A stretch of DNA of 64,000 bases from Paenalicyclobacillus mengziensis (GTDB lineage Bacteria > Bacillota > Bacilli > Alicyclobacillales > Alicyclobacillaceae). The notes beneath the pieces are model-generated. The model was not told the origin of the DNA. It did no database searches and worked only from the letters and a program-made list of their open reading frames with translations. Location: positions 2,728,001 to 2,792,000 of the forward strand of contig NZ_CP071182.1 in assembly GCF_017298635.1 (NCBI RefSeq). The letters are read 5' to 3'. The position numbers were made by a program, and so were the translations under genes. Below, piece after piece: positions 19,057 through 27,669 of the stretch. Position 1 is the stretch's first letter. Every line of letters starts with the position of its first letter.

Positions 19057-20043
19057 ATGATGCGCCCAGTTCAGACGGTAGGCATGCAGTTAGGGTACTT
19101 TCTCCATAAAAAATTTTATCACACCATTGCGATATGCACCGCCAATCGCAGAGACAGTGCTTGCACCACATTGACAGAATTGTTTTCGAAAATTGCTTTT
19201 CCGTCCCAAACGGAGATTATTGTGGTGAATAATGGTCCGGAGGAGGACACGAACTACATCAGGGAGCATCTACGTCAGCTTTATACGGGCAGCGAAATCC
19301 CATGGTCTGTCTATCACGAGCCCATCAAAGGCGTCTCTCACGCGAGAAATCTTGCTGTCGAACATGCCAAGGGCGACATCATTTCATTCTTGGACGACGA
19401 CGCCTCACCAAGTTCCGTCGAATGGCAGGTGGCTGTTTTAAACGTTTTCAACACAAAACCGGAAGTTGCTCTCTGTGGGGGACCTACGTGGCTTGTACCG
19501 CCGGTAGGATTTGGGTCCCACCCTTGGTGGAGATCCTCCACAACGGACATCTACTTCAGTTGTCTGAATGACTACTCACCGGGCTATTGTCCACCAGGAC
19601 TTATTGCCGGACTCAATGCCTCATACCGCATGTCTGCAATTGGATCTACCCGCTTTAAGACCAGGTTGGGGTGGAGTAACGGCAAGGCATTACCGTTGGC
19701 GGGTGAGGAAACTTTATTTAACGAACACGTCTGTACCAATGAATGGAAGGCATGGTTTGAGGACAAAGCCATTGTCCTGCATCGGATAGAGCCCGAGCGG
19801 TATAACACGAAATGGCTGCTTAAACGGGCTTTCATGGGTGGGAAAACGGAAGCGGTTTTTGAAACTATTCATGGTAGGAGAATACAACAAGTACGGCTAG
19901 AGGCTTTAAAGCGAATTTTTAAGGCGGCGGCTAAGGCGCTGATTAACGTAATTCTTGGTCGACCGTCTAGTTCATTTTCAGAGATATGTGCGGTGAGTTC
20001 TAAAATGGGAGTATTGTCAGCGCGAGATATTTACGTTGAATGA
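19057..20043 (+). CDS. GT2-family glycosyltransferase
   Basis: A 328-residue GT-A fold glycosyltransferase with GGGAGG shortly before its tandem ATG codons. AICTANRRDSACTTLTELF replaces the usual first strand and helix, VVNNGPEEDT is the nucleotide-binding loop, GVSHARNLAVEHAKGDIISF and LDDDASP (about residue 112) form the metal-binding DxD site, and LAGEETLFNEHV (about residue 213) provides the catalytic-base region. The family resembles enzymes annotated as succinoglycan-type ExoA-like or glycosyltransferase 2-like 6. It follows the flippase by 20 bases, so the same transcript is likely. Confidence 0.85.
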   Translation: MMRPVQTVGMQLGYFLHKKFYHTIAICTANRRDSACTTLTELFSKIAFPSQTEIIVVNNGPEEDTNYIREHLRQLYTGSEIPWSVYHEPIKGVSHARNLAVEHAKGDIISFLDDDASPSSVEWQVAVLNVFNTKPEVALCGGPTWLVPPVGFGSHPWWRSSTTDIYFSCLNDYSPGYCPPGLIAGLNASYRMSAIGSTRFKTRLGWSNGKALPLAGEETLFNEHVCTNEWKAWFEDKAIVLHRIEPERYNTKWLLKRAFMGGKTEAVFETIHGRRIQQVRLEALKRIFKAAAKALINVILGRPSSSFSEICAVSSKMGVLSARDIYVE

Positions 20044-20099
20044 CGCTTCTTACACTAAATGTGCAGGCTGCTAGATATAAATTTCTGATGCACACAAAA

Positions 20100-20330
20100 C
20101 AGGGGATGAGTGCATGTCGCTGAGTGGCCAATTGATGATAAAACGTGAGTACTAGTCAATACCGCAACTGGGTACATCCATGCTTGAGGCAGATATAGGT
20201 TAAGTCGATGCCCCAGACATGGTTCGACTGGAGCTGCGTAATGTTTCGCGATAAACAATCTTGTGTTTCACATTTGCGCTGCCGTAACTGAACGAGGATG
20301 TTCATGTCAGATGTTTTGGCGTTTCCGGGC
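20100..20330 (-). pseudogene. Decayed IS3-family OrfB fragment
   Basis: On the minus strand short in-phase stretches read NHVWGIDLTYICLKHG and MYPVAVLTSTHVL in shifted frames. These match NHVWSVDITYIRLKHG and MYLVAVIDWYSRY in the intact IS3-family OrfB at 10511-11440. Several frameshifts and stops make it a relic; no ends or target duplication could be found. The rest of the gap between 20044 and 20540 shows nothing recognisable. Confidence 0.65.
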
Positions 20331-20539
20331 GCCTTTTACTTGAACGGTTGGTCGACGGAGAGGTTGTCACCCCAGAATGATTGCAAGAAAATATGAGAAA
20401 CGGATCACTGAAGAACAAAACAGAGCAGTCATTACCGTCCATCAATGAACGGATGTGTCCTCACCATATCTAAATGAAAAGATTCTCTTGGGAGCATTTA
20501 CTGTTTCTTGAACAAGCAGTCAAACAAATTAAAGAGCAA

Positions 20540-21300
20540 TGTCCACTATGTTCATCGCGAAACTGAGCGTGGGCTTGCAACAGCCGTTGTCGAGGGGATT
20601 CGACAGCAGTGGGGAATACGTTGTTGTTATGGATGCGGACATTCAGCATCCACCGGACATGCTTCCAGCGATTTATCAACGTCTTCAGGATGGAATTGAC
20701 ATCGTAATTCCAAGCTGATTCGTGGATGGAGGGGCTGACGGCGGGCTTAATGTAGTGCGGAAGTTGATCTCCTGGACAGCGAGTCATTGGACAAATCTCC
20801 ATCAAGCGGTTGAGAAACATCTCACACTGTACCGGCGGGTATTTTGGATTTCGTCGATCTGTAGTCAAAAACGTCGACTTAGACCCAATTGGATGGAAGA
20901 TTTTGATGGAAATCCTGGTCAAGGGTAGATATGCTACCGTGCACGAGGTTCCATATAGCTTTCTTGCTCGTGAGTCTGGAGAATCGAAGATGAGTATTCG
21001 GGAACAGTGGAACTTCTTGCGGCATATTGCTCGTCTGGTGAGGAGCAGTCCTGAGGACCGGCGCCTCTACCTGTTCTGCTTTGTGGGCGCACTGGGTGTT
21101 GCGATAAATATATTCGCTCTCGGCGTTCTCTTGCATTTATTTGGTATGCATCCGTTGGAATGACAGGGTTAACTGGCGGGGACACGCGAACCCCGTTCTT
21201 TGGCGGCGAGTGTTACAGTTCCCGCAATTTATGGTTGTGTCGGCAATTGGTATCGGGGTGACAGCTCTATTCGCTCAGATTTCTGTTTTGACCCATATAG
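20540..21300 (+). pseudogene. Broken polyprenol-phosphate sugar transferase with GtrA-like domain
   Basis: Three frames together give a GT2 enzyme of the dolichol-phosphate-mannose synthase type: ERGLATAVVEGIRQ, then VVMDADIQHPPDMLPAIYQR with the DADIQHPP metal site, a stop after DIVIPS, and then YFGFRRSVVKNVDLDPIGWK and HEVPYSFLARESGESKMSI. The C-terminal hydrophobic region (LFCFVGALGVAINIFALGVL, continuing in another frame as VVSAIGIGVTALFAQISVL) is the GtrA-like membrane domain. The N-terminal about 60 residues are missing. The intact enzyme would make a polyprenyl-phosphate-sugar donor for polysaccharide modification. At least one stop and two frameshifts mark it as dead. Confidence 0.7.
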
Positions 21301-21533
21301 ATGCCTCAGCACGCTGACGAAATAGTGCGTGGTATGCAACTTGAGTTGACACTGATTGTTTCACGATTTGTCATGACTCGGCTACATGGTGAGGTGTCTG
21401 TTTTGAGTCTAGAGAGTGAGGCTGAGCCTCGATATCTATACTACACCGCCTGGCTTACCTACGTGTTGATGATAGGCAGTACAGCAGGGTCGAAAGTTTC
21501 ACAGGGTTCTGTCTGTGTGGGGGCCTCGATTTG

Positions 21534-22568
21534 ATGAGGGTATCGGTTGTTATCCCAACGTTCCAGAGGCCTAACCGGCTCGTTCGATGTCTACGAGGCA
21601 TTAGCAACCAGCATCAGCTTCCCGATGAGGTCATTGTCGTCTGTCGTTCAACCGACTTTCCGTCCATTCGCACGGTTAATGACTGGAGAACCGATTCCGT
21701 GGTTTGCTCACGGTTATTACTGGTTGATAAACCTGGGCAAATTGCGGCTTTAAAGACTGGTCTCGCCGCGGTAACAGGGGAGGTGGTTGTATTCACCGAC
21801 GATGACACTGTTCCTGCATCGGATTGGATTGAGCGTTTGCTCACGTACTATGATGACCCAACGATTGGCGGCGTTGGCGGCAGGGATGTGATTAATGGTG
21901 TTCACCGTCAGCCGATTGCACGTCGAGTGGGTGTTTTGACTTGGTTTGGAAAGCTCATTGGAAATCACCACCTAGGCTGTGAATCGGTACAAGAAGTGGA
22001 TGTGCTAAAAGGTGCAAACGCCTCGTTTCGCACACAACTTGTATCCTTTCCAAATTTTTTTCAGGGAGACGGTGCGGAGGTACACAACGAGGTGTACGTC
22101 TGTCTGCGGATTCGAAGAATGGGATACAAACTAGTCTACGATCCCGATATTCAGGTGGACCATTTCCCTGCGCCCCGATTTGATGTCGACCAACGGGACA
22201 TGGTTGTTCCACTCGCCATTCGCAATGCCACATTTAATTTCATAGTCACGTGTTTCATGTTTCTTCCTCGCTCGTCGCTCGTATCTGTGCTGATGTACAA
22301 CATTTTAATTGGGCACAAGGGGGGGCCGGGTTTTTTGCGCTTTGTGCTTGGTCTTGCCAGAAAGGAGACGGATATTATTTCATCGTACGTCCCATGCCAA
22401 TTAGGGATGTGGCAAGCGATTCACCATTACGTCCGATCCCGTGCTCGGGACAAATGGGACTCCCAGAGACACAAAGGCGACGATTCTGCACGATTAGGGC
22501 CGAACTTAGAGGACAGTAAACAACTACCAGAGGAAGTGTTAGCTAAAATCAAGCATTTAAATTTGTGA
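21534..22568 (+). CDS. GT2-family glycosyltransferase
   Basis: A 344-residue GT-A enzyme. ATG 21534 is preceded by an in-frame TTG (21531); no strong ribosome site distinguishes them. MRVSVVIPTFQRPNRLVRCL starts the fold, VFTDDDTVPASDWIERLL around residue 88 is the metal site, and QGDGAEVHNEVYVCLRIRRM supplies the catalytic acidic residues. A hydrophobic stretch near residue 235 (TFNFIVTCFMFLPRSSLVSV) may sit on the membrane. It lies 16 bases before the YcaO gene and could be its first operon partner, either as the last polysaccharide gene or as a tailoring enzyme of the peptide pathway; nothing in the sequence decides between these. Confidence 0.83.
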   Translation: MRVSVVIPTFQRPNRLVRCLRGISNQHQLPDEVIVVCRSTDFPSIRTVNDWRTDSVVCSRLLLVDKPGQIAALKTGLAAVTGEVVVFTDDDTVPASDWIERLLTYYDDPTIGGVGGRDVINGVHRQPIARRVGVLTWFGKLIGNHHLGCESVQEVDVLKGANASFRTQLVSFPNFFQGDGAEVHNEVYVCLRIRRMGYKLVYDPDIQVDHFPAPRFDVDQRDMVVPLAIRNATFNFIVTCFMFLPRSSLVSVLMYNILIGHKGGPGFLRFVLGLARKETDIISSYVPCQLGMWQAIHHYVRSRARDKWDSQRHKGDDSARLGPNLEDSKQLPEEVLAKIKHLNL

Positions 22569-22584
22569 TTCTGAGGCGATAAGT

Positions 22585-24558
22585 ATGGATAACCACAAGT
22601 GGAGGGTATGGATTGTCGGTGTTGGACAAATAACGGAAGCTCTTAAAACCTCATTTGCTAGCGCTGGATTTAAGGTATTGTTTGGGAATGACGTATGTGA
22701 ATTTGAAGTGGAACGATTGCCAAATCTTGTTGTAGTGTCATTGGACGATTGGAATCCTAATCAGACGAAGTCTAATCTCGAAGCCTGCCATAAGTTGCAG
22801 GTTCCTGTTGTTGAATTCATTGGTATTTCAAACACTGTACTGTTTGGTCCCCTGAGGACGTTTTCCCTTCCGGGTTGTACAGAGTGTACGCGAATCCGAT
22901 GGGAGCGTTCCGTCCAGCGTTTTGCGTGGACACGGCAAATTCGAGAATTGGCGCAAGACCGGAGAGTGCGCGTTCCGCTGAGAGCGTCTATGCATGCCCT
23001 TTGTGTTTTTGCAGACATGGTCGTTCCTGAAATTGCATCTGCTCTGGATTCCAGTGTCTCCCCTGTACTTGACTCAGTTGGAGTGTATAACACCGCCACC
23101 GAAACGTTGCAATGGAAGCCTTTGTTGCCAAGCCACCAGTGCAAAAATTGTGTTGTTCGGGAAGATGACACGGCCAGTCGGGCGCGAGTTCATCTCGTGT
23201 CGCACCACATCAGGGACGAAAGCAGACTCAGATCTCGGGAAATTCCTTCAGAAGAACTCATGCGCCAATATGTCGATACAGATGTAGGCCTTGTGTCCGA
23301 ACTAAAAACATTCCACAGAACTTCTCACACAACAGTGTCTGCCTGTGTGGTACGAGATGATTTAAGTCTGAGTTTTGGAGCAGGCCACGCCCTTTCAGAG
23401 GAGTCGGCGACAGCCATCGCCATCCTGGAATCGATGGAAAGATTCTGTGGAAGGGAGCCTCTGGGTAAGCGCACTAAGCTTTATGACTCATTTACCAACC
23501 GTCGTGAATACGCGATACACCCACGTGAACTTGGTGAACATGATGATGACCTATTTGAGCACAGTGAGCTCGGGTTTACAAGATTTGTCGAGGATGATAA
23601 ATACCGCTGGGTTTGGGCTCATTCCTTTGCACGTAATGATGCCATTTTGGTGCCTGAACAGATAGCTTACTTTGGTGCAGTGAAGCGCGGGGAACCTCGG
23701 TTTGTATACGAGACATCGAGTGGATGCGCCGTTGGCGGAACATTGGAAGACGCGATACTCCATGCCATTTTAGAAGTTATTGAACGAGACCTCTTCCTGA
23801 ACATGTGGTATGGAAAGATTCCTCTTCCAGAGTTACTTCTTGGTCCCACATGTCCGCCTGATGTGCAAACGTGGTATTCAATGGTAGTGGCACAGGGCTT
23901 TTCGGTACGACTATTTGACGTCTCCCTCGATCTAGAACTCCCAGCAGTCCTTGCGGTGGCTGTCAATCATCATAATACCGCCCCAAAGACGTTGATGGCT
24001 GCGGGATGTCATTTACACCCGTATCAAGCCGTGGAGTCGGCTTTACGCGAGCTTGCCGTACAGACAGCCTCCCTTTCTAACCTTTCCACTGACAAACTGG
24101 AGAGAGCACGCGAGATGTATACAAACAGCAGCAAGGTTATGAAGATGAGAGATCATGTGCTTGTGAATTGTCTCCCAGAGTCATTCGAGCGTTTATCGTT
24201 CATATTCCAACACCAGAGTGAATCCATTTCTGTAGAGGAAGCATTTGGAGGTTCCTATACAGACAAGTTTGGATTTATCTCGAAAGACATTAAGGTGGTC
24301 TTGGAATCTCTGTTGAGTTATCTTCTCGGTCAAGGATTTGATGTACTCGTAGTCGATGAAACCAGCATCGAACTACAGACTATGGGACTATCGTGTGTTA
24401 AAGTGCTGATACCAGGAATGTTACCCATGACGTTTGGACATAAACGGCGGCGAATTAAAGGACTTACACGTGTCCTTAGTTTACCGTTTCGGCTAGGAGT
24501 CGCTTCTGGTCCATTATCCGAAGACGAACTAAACCTGTATCCACATCCTTTTCCATGA
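22585..24558 (+). CDS. Fused E1-like/YcaO cyclodehydratase (TOMM-type, C-D fusion)
   Basis: A 657-residue protein with GAGGCGAT before its ATG. The N-terminal about 240 residues are a degenerate ThiF/E1-like (C-protein) domain: a Rossmann start (VWIVGVGQITEALKTSF) and two CxxC pairs, PGCTEC near residue 97 and HQCKNC near 186, that should hold a structural zinc. The rest is a YcaO domain, with ESMERFCG near residue 283, AILEVIERDLFL near 395 and ESALRELAVQ near 490 forming the ATP/Mg site. It ends PHPFP, the proline-rich C-terminus known to matter for azoline-forming YcaOs. Known relatives cyclise Cys/Ser/Thr of a precursor peptide using ATP. No flavin dehydrogenase gene is nearby, so azolines would stay unoxidised. 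The candidate substrate is encoded 85 bases downstream. Confidence 0.9.
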   Translation: MDNHKWRVWIVGVGQITEALKTSFASAGFKVLFGNDVCEFEVERLPNLVVVSLDDWNPNQTKSNLEACHKLQVPVVEFIGISNTVLFGPLRTFSLPGCTECTRIRWERSVQRFAWTRQIRELAQDRRVRVPLRASMHALCVFADMVVPEIASALDSSVSPVLDSVGVYNTATETLQWKPLLPSHQCKNCVVREDDTASRARVHLVSHHIRDESRLRSREIPSEELMRQYVDTDVGLVSELKTFHRTSHTTVSACVVRDDLSLSFGAGHALSEESATAIAILESMERFCGREPLGKRTKLYDSFTNRREYAIHPRELGEHDDDLFEHSELGFTRFVEDDKYRWVWAHSFARNDAILVPEQIAYFGAVKRGEPRFVYETSSGCAVGGTLEDAILHAILEVIERDLFLNMWYGKIPLPELLLGPTCPPDVQTWYSMVVAQGFSVRLFDVSLDLELPAVLAVAVNHHNTAPKTLMAAGCHLHPYQAVESALRELAVQTASLSNLSTDKLERAREMYTNSSKVMKMRDHVLVNCLPESFERLSFIFQHQSESISVEEAFGGSYTDKFGFISKDIKVVLESLLSYLLGQGFDVLVVDETSIELQTMGLSCVKVLIPGMLPMTFGHKRRRIKGLTRVLSLPFRLGVASGPLSEDELNLYPHPFP

Positions 24559-24583
24559 ATGTTCGTTAGAAAGAACAAAACTG

Positions 24584-24612
24584 TTGACTGTATAACGAAC
24601 GTGGGCTACATT
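24584..24612 (+). promoter_or_regulatory. SigA-type promoter before the precursor gene
   Basis: TTGACT at 24584-24589 and TACATT at 24607-24612 are separated by exactly 17 bases, a good vegetative-type promoter. It lies between the YcaO stop and the precursor ribosome site (AAAGGAGTGAGG), so the small peptide gene can be expressed at a higher level than the enzymes, as is usual for RiPP substrates. Confidence 0.6.
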
Positions 24613-24643
24613 GAGATTATTAAAGGAGTGAGGGGGTGACAAG

Positions 24644-24793
24644 ATGAAGAGAAAGGCATATTTAACGCCAGCCGTTTTAAGCCATTCCGTTATTCGTTTT
24701 GAGACGGACGTTAGTAGCGCCTGTGGAGATTCGGATAAAGACGGTCAGTATGAAAACGGCGTGTATGTCGACAATGACAACGACGGCAACTAG
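24644..24793 (+). CDS. Putative RiPP precursor peptide (49 aa)
   Basis: ATG 24644 follows AAAGGAGTGAGG and its own promoter. The leader MKRKAYLTPAVLSHSVIRF has a YxxPxxL pattern (Tyr6, Pro9, Leu12), the kind recognised by PqqD/B1-type RRE proteins in lasso-peptide leaders. After ETDV comes a short SSACGDSDKDG segment with the only Cys, then a very acidic tail with DSDKDG and DNDNDG, both fitting the DxDxDG calcium-loop pattern. There is one Thr in the core-proximal region (ETDV) and few heterocyclisable residues, so the YcaO has only Cys and three Ser to work on there. Position between the YcaO gene and the kinase/PqqD/exporter genes supports the role. The leader/core boundary is unknown. Confidence 0.7.
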   Translation: MKRKAYLTPAVLSHSVIRFETDVSSACGDSDKDGQYENGVYVDNDNDGN

Positions 24794-24831
24794 TCTTTTA
24801 TCCCCCTTCACTACCTATGGGTCTATTGGAG

Positions 24832-24865
24832 GAGGAATCTGAAACTTGACTGTGTCAGATTCCTC
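24832..24865 (+). terminator. Strong hairpin downstream of the precursor gene
   Basis: GAGGAATCTGA (24832-24842) pairs perfectly with TCAGATTCCTC (24855-24865) around a 12-base loop, and outer TTGGA/TCCAA pairs extend the stem. No run of T follows, so it is probably not an efficient intrinsic terminator. A 3' hairpin that partly attenuates or protects an abundant precursor mRNA while letting downstream genes be read is a common arrangement in peptide-biosynthesis operons. The rest of the gap to 25058 holds no gene that I can see. Confidence 0.5.
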
Positions 24866-25058
24866 TATCCAACGGGTACTATCCACGAGGCGTAAACAAA
24901 CAGATCTCTCCGGAGATTACTTTGACACAAATAGGTGCCTCATTGGATGCTGTTTGAGATTGAATTTCTATTTGTTTCCTTGTTCTTAATAATGTACAAA
25001 TAATACTTGGTTAGAAGTTGTAATCGTTACTCGCACCTAGGTAGGGGACTGGTGAGTC

Positions 25059-26171
25059 ATGGTAACGTCGTTGTTAGAAGATCTCTATGTCGGGACCAAA
25101 ATTCACGTGAGTGCACTGGATTCACATAAACTTCTCGATGAAATCAATCAAGCTGGTATCGTTGCTCAAACTGTGAACCTGATGCGGGAAAAAGCACAGT
25201 TTGAAAATCTGCCTGTAGACCTGTGGGGTGAGCTAGTCCTACGGCACCAACGCATTGTCGAGCAAAGTCTGTTCATCCATCACTATCATGAACTAATTTG
25301 TAGTACTTTAGAGGCTGCTCAGTTGCCTGTCATTCCACTAAAAGGAATCCTTTATGCGGAAAGGTTTTATGGTCACTTTGCAGCGCGGGGAACGTCAGAC
25401 ATTGATTTGCTGGTCAGAGAGTGTGACGTAGCAAGAGTAGTCAAGCTCTTACGAAATTTGGGGTTCCAAGGGCCATCGCGGTTTAATCCGATTCACTTTC
25501 ACTGTGTTATGTGGAAATCGATTCCGAGTGTTAAGTCGACAATGTTAAACGTGGAGATTCACTGGTCACTAATGCATAGAGGTTTATCGAACTTGGATAT
25601 TGAGATGTTTTGGGCAGACTCGACGCCAAGAACACATTTTACATACATTCGTGAACTGTCGATACAACACACGTTTTATGCAACCTGCTTACATGGTGTA
25701 AACCATAAGATGGATTCGCTCAAATATTCCCTGGACATCGCTCATTTGTTGTACCGGTTTGGCCATCAAATTAATTTGCAAACGCTCTTGGCTCAGGCGA
25801 AAAGGGATAAAACATACAATCGCGTTTGCACAGTTCTTGCGAAGGTGTATCAACAGTTTCCCAGTCTGCACCGTTTCAAGCCGCTCTCGCAAGCGGTGCT
25901 CAAACTTCGACTTCCATGTGACTGGGTCCTTCATCATCCTCTGCTACTCGTCGATTCTTGGGGATATCGTGCTCAGTTAATCAAGTCAATTGTTTGGCCA
26001 CAAGTGGAGGTTGCATTGTGGCATATGAGAGACGACCCCACGGTGAATTTGAAAAACGTGTATTTCAAGTTTTACTACCGACGAATGTCAAGAGTGTTGA
26101 AACGTGTGAGTCTTACAAAGCGAAACAGGGGGGGACGTTCTCTTGGTCGAGTCATGGATACAGATAGGTGA
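25059..26171 (+). CDS. NTP_transf_5-type nucleotidyltransferase family protein of the RiPP locus
   Basis: A 370-residue protein of the uncharacterised nucleotidyltransferase family (PF14907) that is often seen in lasso-peptide and other PqqD-containing clusters. VIPLKGILYAERFYGHF followed by RGTSDIDLLVREC (about residues 90-118) gives the motif of the nucleotidyltransferase fold, with the Asp-x-Asp pair that binds metal. EIHWSLMHRGL near residue 168 and later HGVNHKMDSLKYSLDIAHLL are typical of the family. The function is unproven; transfer of a nucleotide or a nucleotide-linked group to the peptide is a possibility. It starts at ATG 25059 and overlaps the kinase gene by 29 bases at its end. 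Confidence 0.75.
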   Translation: MVTSLLEDLYVGTKIHVSALDSHKLLDEINQAGIVAQTVNLMREKAQFENLPVDLWGELVLRHQRIVEQSLFIHHYHELICSTLEAAQLPVIPLKGILYAERFYGHFAARGTSDIDLLVRECDVARVVKLLRNLGFQGPSRFNPIHFHCVMWKSIPSVKSTMLNVEIHWSLMHRGLSNLDIEMFWADSTPRTHFTYIRELSIQHTFYATCLHGVNHKMDSLKYSLDIAHLLYRFGHQINLQTLLAQAKRDKTYNRVCTVLAKVYQQFPSLHRFKPLSQAVLKLRLPCDWVLHHPLLLVDSWGYRAQLIKSIVWPQVEVALWHMRDDPTVNLKNVYFKFYYRRMSRVLKRVSLTKRNRGGRSLGRVMDTDR

Positions 26172-26922
26172 ACTGCGAATAAGCGTGACATCGACCTCTT
26201 CGGAGGCGATGGGCTGGCTGGAGACATACTGTCTGCCCGACTCTCGGGATATCCCTCCCGATCTTAACTGGCATGTAGAGTGGGGATATGGGATACCGTT
26301 TACAAGTTTTCAAGTTGATATAACAACAGAAGTAAATAGGATTGAATACAACCGAAGAGATTATCAAATTGTGGTAGATGCAGATTATAAAAACGCCACC
26401 ATCCGGGTACATGATGGGTTTGCCTTGAAACATGCTTTGATGAATCTCTACAGTGCAGTGATTGTGTACCGTGGTTGGGGACTATTGATTCATTCATCGT
26501 GTGTCATCAGGGGTGACGAGGCCTTTATTTTTGCAGGACATTCGGGGGCTGGAAAATCTACCGTAGCTCGCCTGTCGAAGCCAAGGCCGTTGCTGTCAGA
26601 CGAAGCAACCATAGTCAAGGTGTCCGAAAGTGGTGTGTTGGTGTACAACTCCCCCTTTCGCAGCGATACCGTTCCGGACGCGATAGTGGGTCCTTACCAT
26701 CTCAAGGCTGTGCATGTGATTCACCAGGCAAGTTATGTAGAAAGAAGAATCAAGAGGAAAACAGATGGAATCTACGCTTTAATGGACAAGGTTTTCTTTT
26801 GGTCGCATGACCCTGTTGAGACAGCCAAAATTCTCCGTTTGTATGAAATTTTGGTGAGCCGCGTTTCGGTTTACGACTTGCACTTTACGAGAGATGCAAC
26901 TTTTTGGGAGGCGATATCATGA
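26143..26922 (+). CDS. HPr kinase/phosphorylase-like serine kinase of the RiPP locus
   Basis: A 259-residue protein starting at TTG behind AGGGGGGGAC. AGHSGAGKST (about residues 131-140) is the P-loop, LLSDEATIVK near residue 150 is the acidic segment after it as in HprK, and NSPFRSD near residue 169 matches the conserved loop. The N-terminal HPr-binding domain of true HprK is replaced by an unrelated about 120-residue region, as in the kinases of paeninodin-type lasso clusters, which phosphorylate a Ser of the precursor. Here Ser is available only in SSACGDS, not at the C-terminus. It overlaps the nucleotidyltransferase gene upstream and the PqqD gene downstream, so the three are translated together. 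Confidence 0.8.
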   Translation: MVESWIQIGELRISVTSTSSEAMGWLETYCLPDSRDIPPDLNWHVEWGYGIPFTSFQVDITTEVNRIEYNRRDYQIVVDADYKNATIRVHDGFALKHALMNLYSAVIVYRGWGLLIHSSCVIRGDEAFIFAGHSGAGKSTVARLSKPRPLLSDEATIVKVSESGVLVYNSPFRSDTVPDAIVGPYHLKAVHVIHQASYVERRIKRKTDGIYALMDKVFFWSHDPVETAKILRLYEILVSRVSVYDLHFTRDATFWEAIS

Positions 26923-27188
26923 CTGTACAATATCGATGGAATCAGGATGTGGAAGCGGTAGAAATAGAAGGTGAATGGATTATTTTGCACGCAAATCATC
27001 ACACGATTACAAAGATTAATGGAACCGGGGGGGTTATCTGGTCGTTGCTCGAGAGGGGAAATGACGTGGACACTATCATCCAGGCCTTAACGGAAGAGTT
27101 TGATGTCGATGCGGTTCACGCTGCGTCCGACGTTGAGACATTTCTCGGTGAGTTGCGAAAAGTTGATGTTGTCGTTGCTACAGAATGA
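26919..27188 (+). CDS. PqqD-like RiPP recognition element protein
   Basis: An 89-residue stand-alone RRE. ATG 26919 is chosen because GGGAGGCG precedes it and it overlaps the kinase stop as ATGA. The fold is that of PqqD/lasso B1 proteins: beta strands in EAVEIEGEWIILHANHHTIT, then KINGTGGVIWSLLERGND and helices with TIIQALTEEFDVD and DVETFLGELRKVDVV. In such systems the protein binds the leader peptide (Tyr/Pro/Leu motif) and presents it to the modifying enzymes and protease. The precursor at 24644 has a fitting leader. It overlaps the peptidase gene by about 23 bases. Confidence 0.85.
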   Translation: MTVQYRWNQDVEAVEIEGEWIILHANHHTITKINGTGGVIWSLLERGNDVDTIIQALTEEFDVDAVHAASDVETFLGELRKVDVVVATE

Positions 27189-27669
27189 CACGGTCGTAAG
27201 ACTTCTATTGCGCAGGCTTGACCATGAGGGGTCCGTCGAAATTGCCTCTCACGGATACAGCATGTACCCTTTCATTCGACCTGGAGACGTGTGCAAATTC
27301 AATGCGTGCAAGGTTAGTGATCTATCCTCTGGAGATGTCGTGCTCTACATTTCCCAGAACGGGAAGTTGGTTGGACACCGTTTATTGCGGACCGTTGGGA
27401 AACCACCGAGTCTCCATATTGTTGTTAAGGGAGATACGAACGCGAACCCGGACCCGTTAATTCAGAGTGACGCTGTCTTAGGGCGATTGACGGAGATTCG
27501 AAGAGGACACAGAGTGATTGCGCCAAATCATGGCACAGCACGGATCTGGACATGGTTACTTGTAAATGCATCCGTCATGCACAAATTTGCTCGAAAATGG
27601 TTACATATGAAATTTATCTGGCAGCATCGATTGAAAAGACTTCGGTTTTCAGCGAAGGAGCATTTCTGA
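27166..27669 (+). CDS. S24/S26-type (signal-peptidase-like) serine peptidase
   Basis: A 167-residue protein. The start is uncertain: ATG 27166 or TTG 27163, both inside the end of the PqqD gene; the frame is open further upstream. IASHGYSMYPFIRPGD holds the GxSMxP serine near residue 31, SGDVVLYISQNG and LVGHRLLR near residue 70 contain the His that replaces the usual Lys, as in SipW/ER-type signal peptidases, and VVKGDTNANPD is the conserved GD(s/t)N box. There is no clear N-terminal membrane anchor. Members are common in lasso and PqqD clusters and may process the precursor leader. It overlaps the transporter start as TGATG. Confidence 0.8.
   Translation: MLSLLQNDTVVRLLLRRLDHEGSVEIASHGYSMYPFIRPGDVCKFNACKVSDLSSGDVVLYISQNGKLVGHRLLRTVGKPPSLHIVVKGDTNANPDPLIQSDAVLGRLTEIRRGHRVIAPNHGTARIWTWLLVNASVMHKFARKWLHMKFIWQHRLKRLRFSAKEHF

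Noticed and set aside
20470..20922. 150-codon minus-strand frame
   Set aside because: It is antisense to the recognisable DPM-synthase-like pseudogene on the plus strand.
21301..21534. 77-codon frame before the GT2 gene at 21534
   Set aside because: It follows the decayed GtrA region, has no ribosome site, and the translation is not recognisable; probably part of the pseudogene debris.
22585..24558. Reading the YcaO protein as a thioamide-forming or non-RiPP YcaO
   Set aside because: The fused E1-like zinc domain and PHPFP C-terminus are hallmarks of azoline-forming cyclodehydratases; stand-alone or TfuA-partnered YcaOs lack them.
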